Source: Xanthobacteraceae bacterium (GTDB lineage: Bacteria; Pseudomonadota; Alphaproteobacteria; Rhizobiales; Xanthobacteraceae). From it: DNA of 64,000 nt. Location of the stretch: positions 19,753-83,752 of the forward strand of contig JARBUD010000017.1 in NCBI GenBank assembly GCA_029239875.1, written 5' to 3'. The notes below the pieces were generated by a model. The model was not told where the DNA came from, ran no database searches, and saw only the letters and a list, made by a program, of their open reading frames with translations. Positions 62,455 through 64,000 of the stretch are shown piece by piece (position 1 is the first letter of the stretch; every line of letters starts with the position of its first letter). The position numbers and the translations under genes were made by a program.

Positions 62455-63684
62455 CTATTCCGCCGCCGCGGCCATGGCCCGCAGCGCGAGCCGCTCGCGG
62501 GCGGAGAGCTTCTCGGTCTCGCTCTTCAGCTGCCCGCAGGCGGCGAGGATGTCGCGCCCGCGGGGCGTCCGGACCGGGCTGGAATAGCCGGCGCGGAACA
62601 CGATGTCGGAGAAATTCTCGATGGTCTCCCAGTCCGAGCACTCATATTTCGTGCCCGGCCACGGGTTGAACGGGATCAGGTTGATCTTCGCCGGAATGCC
62701 GGCGAGCAGCCGCACCAGCGCCTTGGCGTCGGCCGGGCTGTCGTTCACGCCCTTGAGCATGACGTACTCGAAGGTGATGCGCTTGGCGTTCGAGGCCGCC
62801 GGATAGGTGCGGCAGGCGTCGAGCAGGTCCTTCAGCGGGTATTTCTTGTTGATCGGCACCAGCACGTCGCGCAGCTCGTCGCGCACCGCGTGCAGCGAGA
62901 TGGCGAGCATCGGCCCGACCTCGCGGCCGAGCTTCTCGATCTCCGGCACCACGCCGGAGGTGGAGACGGTGATGCGGCGCTTGCCGATGCCGAGACCCTC
63001 GCCATCCGCCAGCACCTCGATCGCCTTGGCCACCGAATCATAGGCGTAGAGCGGCTCGCCCATGCCCATGAAGACGATGTTGGTGACCAGCCGGTCGCCC
63101 TCGGTCGGCAGGCCCGGCCCGACCGCACGCTCCTGCCCGGGATAGTCGCCGAGCCGGTCGCGGGCGACCATCACCTGCGCCACGATCTCGGCGCTCGTGA
63201 GGTTGCGCACGAGACGCTGCGTGCCGGTGTGGCAGAAGGAGCAGTTGAGCGTGCAGCCGACCTGGGAGGAGACGCACAGCGTGCCGCGGTCGCTTTCGGG
63301 GATGTAGACCATCTCGACGTCGTGCGGCTTGTCGCCTGCGATGTCGGGCGGCAGGCGCAGCAGCCATTTGCGGGTGCCGTCGCTCGAGACCTGCTCGACC
63401 ACCACCTCGGGCCGCGCCAGCGTGAAGGCTTCCTCGAGCTTCGCGCGCAGCCCCTTGCCGACATTGGTCATCTCGTCGAAGGAGGTGACGCCGCGCAGAT
63501 AGATCCAGTGCCAGAGCTGGGCGACGCGCATGCGCTGCTCGCGCTCGCTCACGCCGATCTCGGCCAGCGCCTCGGCGAGGCCGGCGCGGTCGAGGCCGGC
63601 AAGCGAGCGGCGCGTATCCGGGCGCGCCTCGACGGCGGGCCGCGCCCCGGCGGCGGCAGCCGCAGTGGTATCGATCAGGTTCAT
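62455..63684 (-). CDS. rlmN: Dual-specificity RNA methyltransferase RlmN
   Basis: This radical SAM enzyme methylates C2 of A2503 in 23S rRNA and A37 of some tRNAs. The 409-residue product carries the Fe-S motif C144-x3-C148-x2-C151 ([17 protein letters not shown]), FMGMGEPL, the [10 protein letters not shown] segment and the C-terminal cysteine region [12 protein letters not shown], whose cysteine acts as the methyl carrier pair with that in the second conserved site. An N-terminal RNA-binding domain covers about 25-95. Confidence 0.96.
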   Translation of the reverse strand: MNLIDTTAAAAAGARPAVEARPDTRRSLAGLDRAGLAEALAEIGVSEREQRMRVAQLWHWIYLRGVTSFDEMTNVGKGLRAKLEEAFTLARPEVVVEQVSSDGTRKWLLRLPPDIAGDKPHDVEMVYIPESDRGTLCVSSQVGCTLNCSFCHTGTQRLVRNLTSAEIVAQVMVARDRLGDYPGQERAVGPGLPTEGDRLVTNIVFMGMGEPLYAYDSVAKAIEVLADGEGLGIGKRRITVSTSGVVPEIEKLGREVGPMLAISLHAVRDELRDVLVPINKKYPLKDLLDACRTYPAASNAKRITFEYVMLKGVNDSPADAKALVRLLAGIPAKINLIPFNPWPGTKYECSDWETIENFSDIVFRAGYSSPVRTPRGRDILAACGQLKSETEKLSARERLALRAMAAAAE

Positions 63685-63785
63685 CGCTTTATCGAAAAGT
63701 CAGTGTTTGCGGGCCTCATAGCACAGAGCGGCGGAAGTGGCGAATGATCAGGGAAGTCGCGATTGTTCCAAATCTTCGCTCGCAC

Positions 63786-64000
63786 TTAGAAGATGATCAC
63801 ATCACCGTCAGCATGGATCTGTCCGCACTCGTATGGCCCTTCTTCGCTGAGAATGCGGAGGATTGGTCCGTCGTCCAAGGTACACGACAAGACGTGGGCA
63901 TCGTCATCGACGTCGAGTCCGACGATGCGCCGGGACAGCAGCCGCGGCAACCAGAACGGCTGAACTTCGGCCTCTTGGACGTCGTGCCTGTCTACGCGTC
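63786..64000 (-). CDS. C-terminal part of an unknown protein (5' end outside window)
   Basis: An open minus-strand frame enters from the window edge and stops with TAA at 63788-63786. About 70 residues are visible: RVDRHDVQEAEVQPFWLPRL, then VGLDVDDDAHVLSCTLDDGP and a tail YECGQIHADGDVIIF. The pattern of short beta strands (VGLDVDDDAHVLSCTLDDG) looks like a small soluble domain. No family was recognised. GC content is lower than in the neighbouring genes. Confidence 0.65.
   Translation of the reverse strand, partial: RVDRHDVQEAEVQPFWLPRLLSRRIVGLDVDDDAHVLSCTLDDGPILRILSEEGPYECGQIHADGDVIIF

Overview
The window is about 64 kb of very GC-rich chromosome with dense coding on both strands and no phage, plasmid or insertion-sequence genes. 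The organism is most likely an alphaproteobacterium of the order Hyphomicrobiales (Rhizobiales), plausibly Xanthobacteraceae (Ancylobacter/Starkeya-like). This rests on the mdh-sucA-sucB-lpdA and sdhCDAB arrangement, divergent xerC/priA, the rlmN-membrane protein-argG block, an IalB-family protein, and the abundant short palindromic repeats between genes. The genus is an inference; no rRNA gene is present.

Layout. 1-5.6 kb holds a partial MscS-type channel, an acetyltransferase and an exported trypsin-like protease (all minus), then zapE and a DUF1003 membrane protein (plus). 5.7-14.9 kb is a TCA-cycle block of mdh, sucA, sucB and lpdA. It lacks sucCD at the usual place, and a reverse-oriented lactate permease with a frame-disrupted N-terminus sits between sucB and lpdA. 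15-24.6 kb holds small exported proteins, a VOC protein, xerC/priA, a collagen-like lipoprotein, an AEC transporter, a periplasmic glycerophosphodiesterase, a spermidine-synthase-like protein and gluQ. 24.6-28.1 kb is the sdhCDAB operon. 28.4-34.2 kb holds an LpqC-type esterase, an M23 peptidase, a carboxylesterase, an HNH nuclease and dsbB.

34.5-48.5 kb is a catecholate siderophore locus. A long minus-strand operon encodes a periplasmic iron-siderophore binding protein, a YVTN beta-propeller protein, EntC, EntE, a stand-alone isochorismatase, a separate aryl carrier protein, a single-module EntF (C-A-T-TE with a serine-type specificity pocket) and EntA. On the other side lie a FecCD permease with its ATPase (plus strand) and an IroE/Fes-like esterase (minus). 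Together they should make, import and hydrolyse an enterobactin-type tri-(2,3-dihydroxybenzoyl-serine). The outer-membrane receptor, exporter, MbtH-like protein and phosphopantetheinyl transferase are not in the window.

48.9-64 kb holds a UDP-glucose dehydrogenase, small exported or stress-type proteins (two share a SFPASDPPA motif), YihY, an IalB-like protein, tRNA-Ala(CGC), yggT/DUF167, typA, a CBS-containing site-2 protease, a flavin-fold stress protein, a VOC/arginase-fold pair, argG, rlmN and a partial unknown gene.

Six intergenic sites carry a doublet of palindromes with constant outer arms and covarying inner stems. A second family of palindromes and two other inverted repeats also occur. 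The best leads are the siderophore locus with its split EntB, the disrupted lactate permease start, the covarying repeat doublets, and an arginase-fold protein with altered metal ligands.
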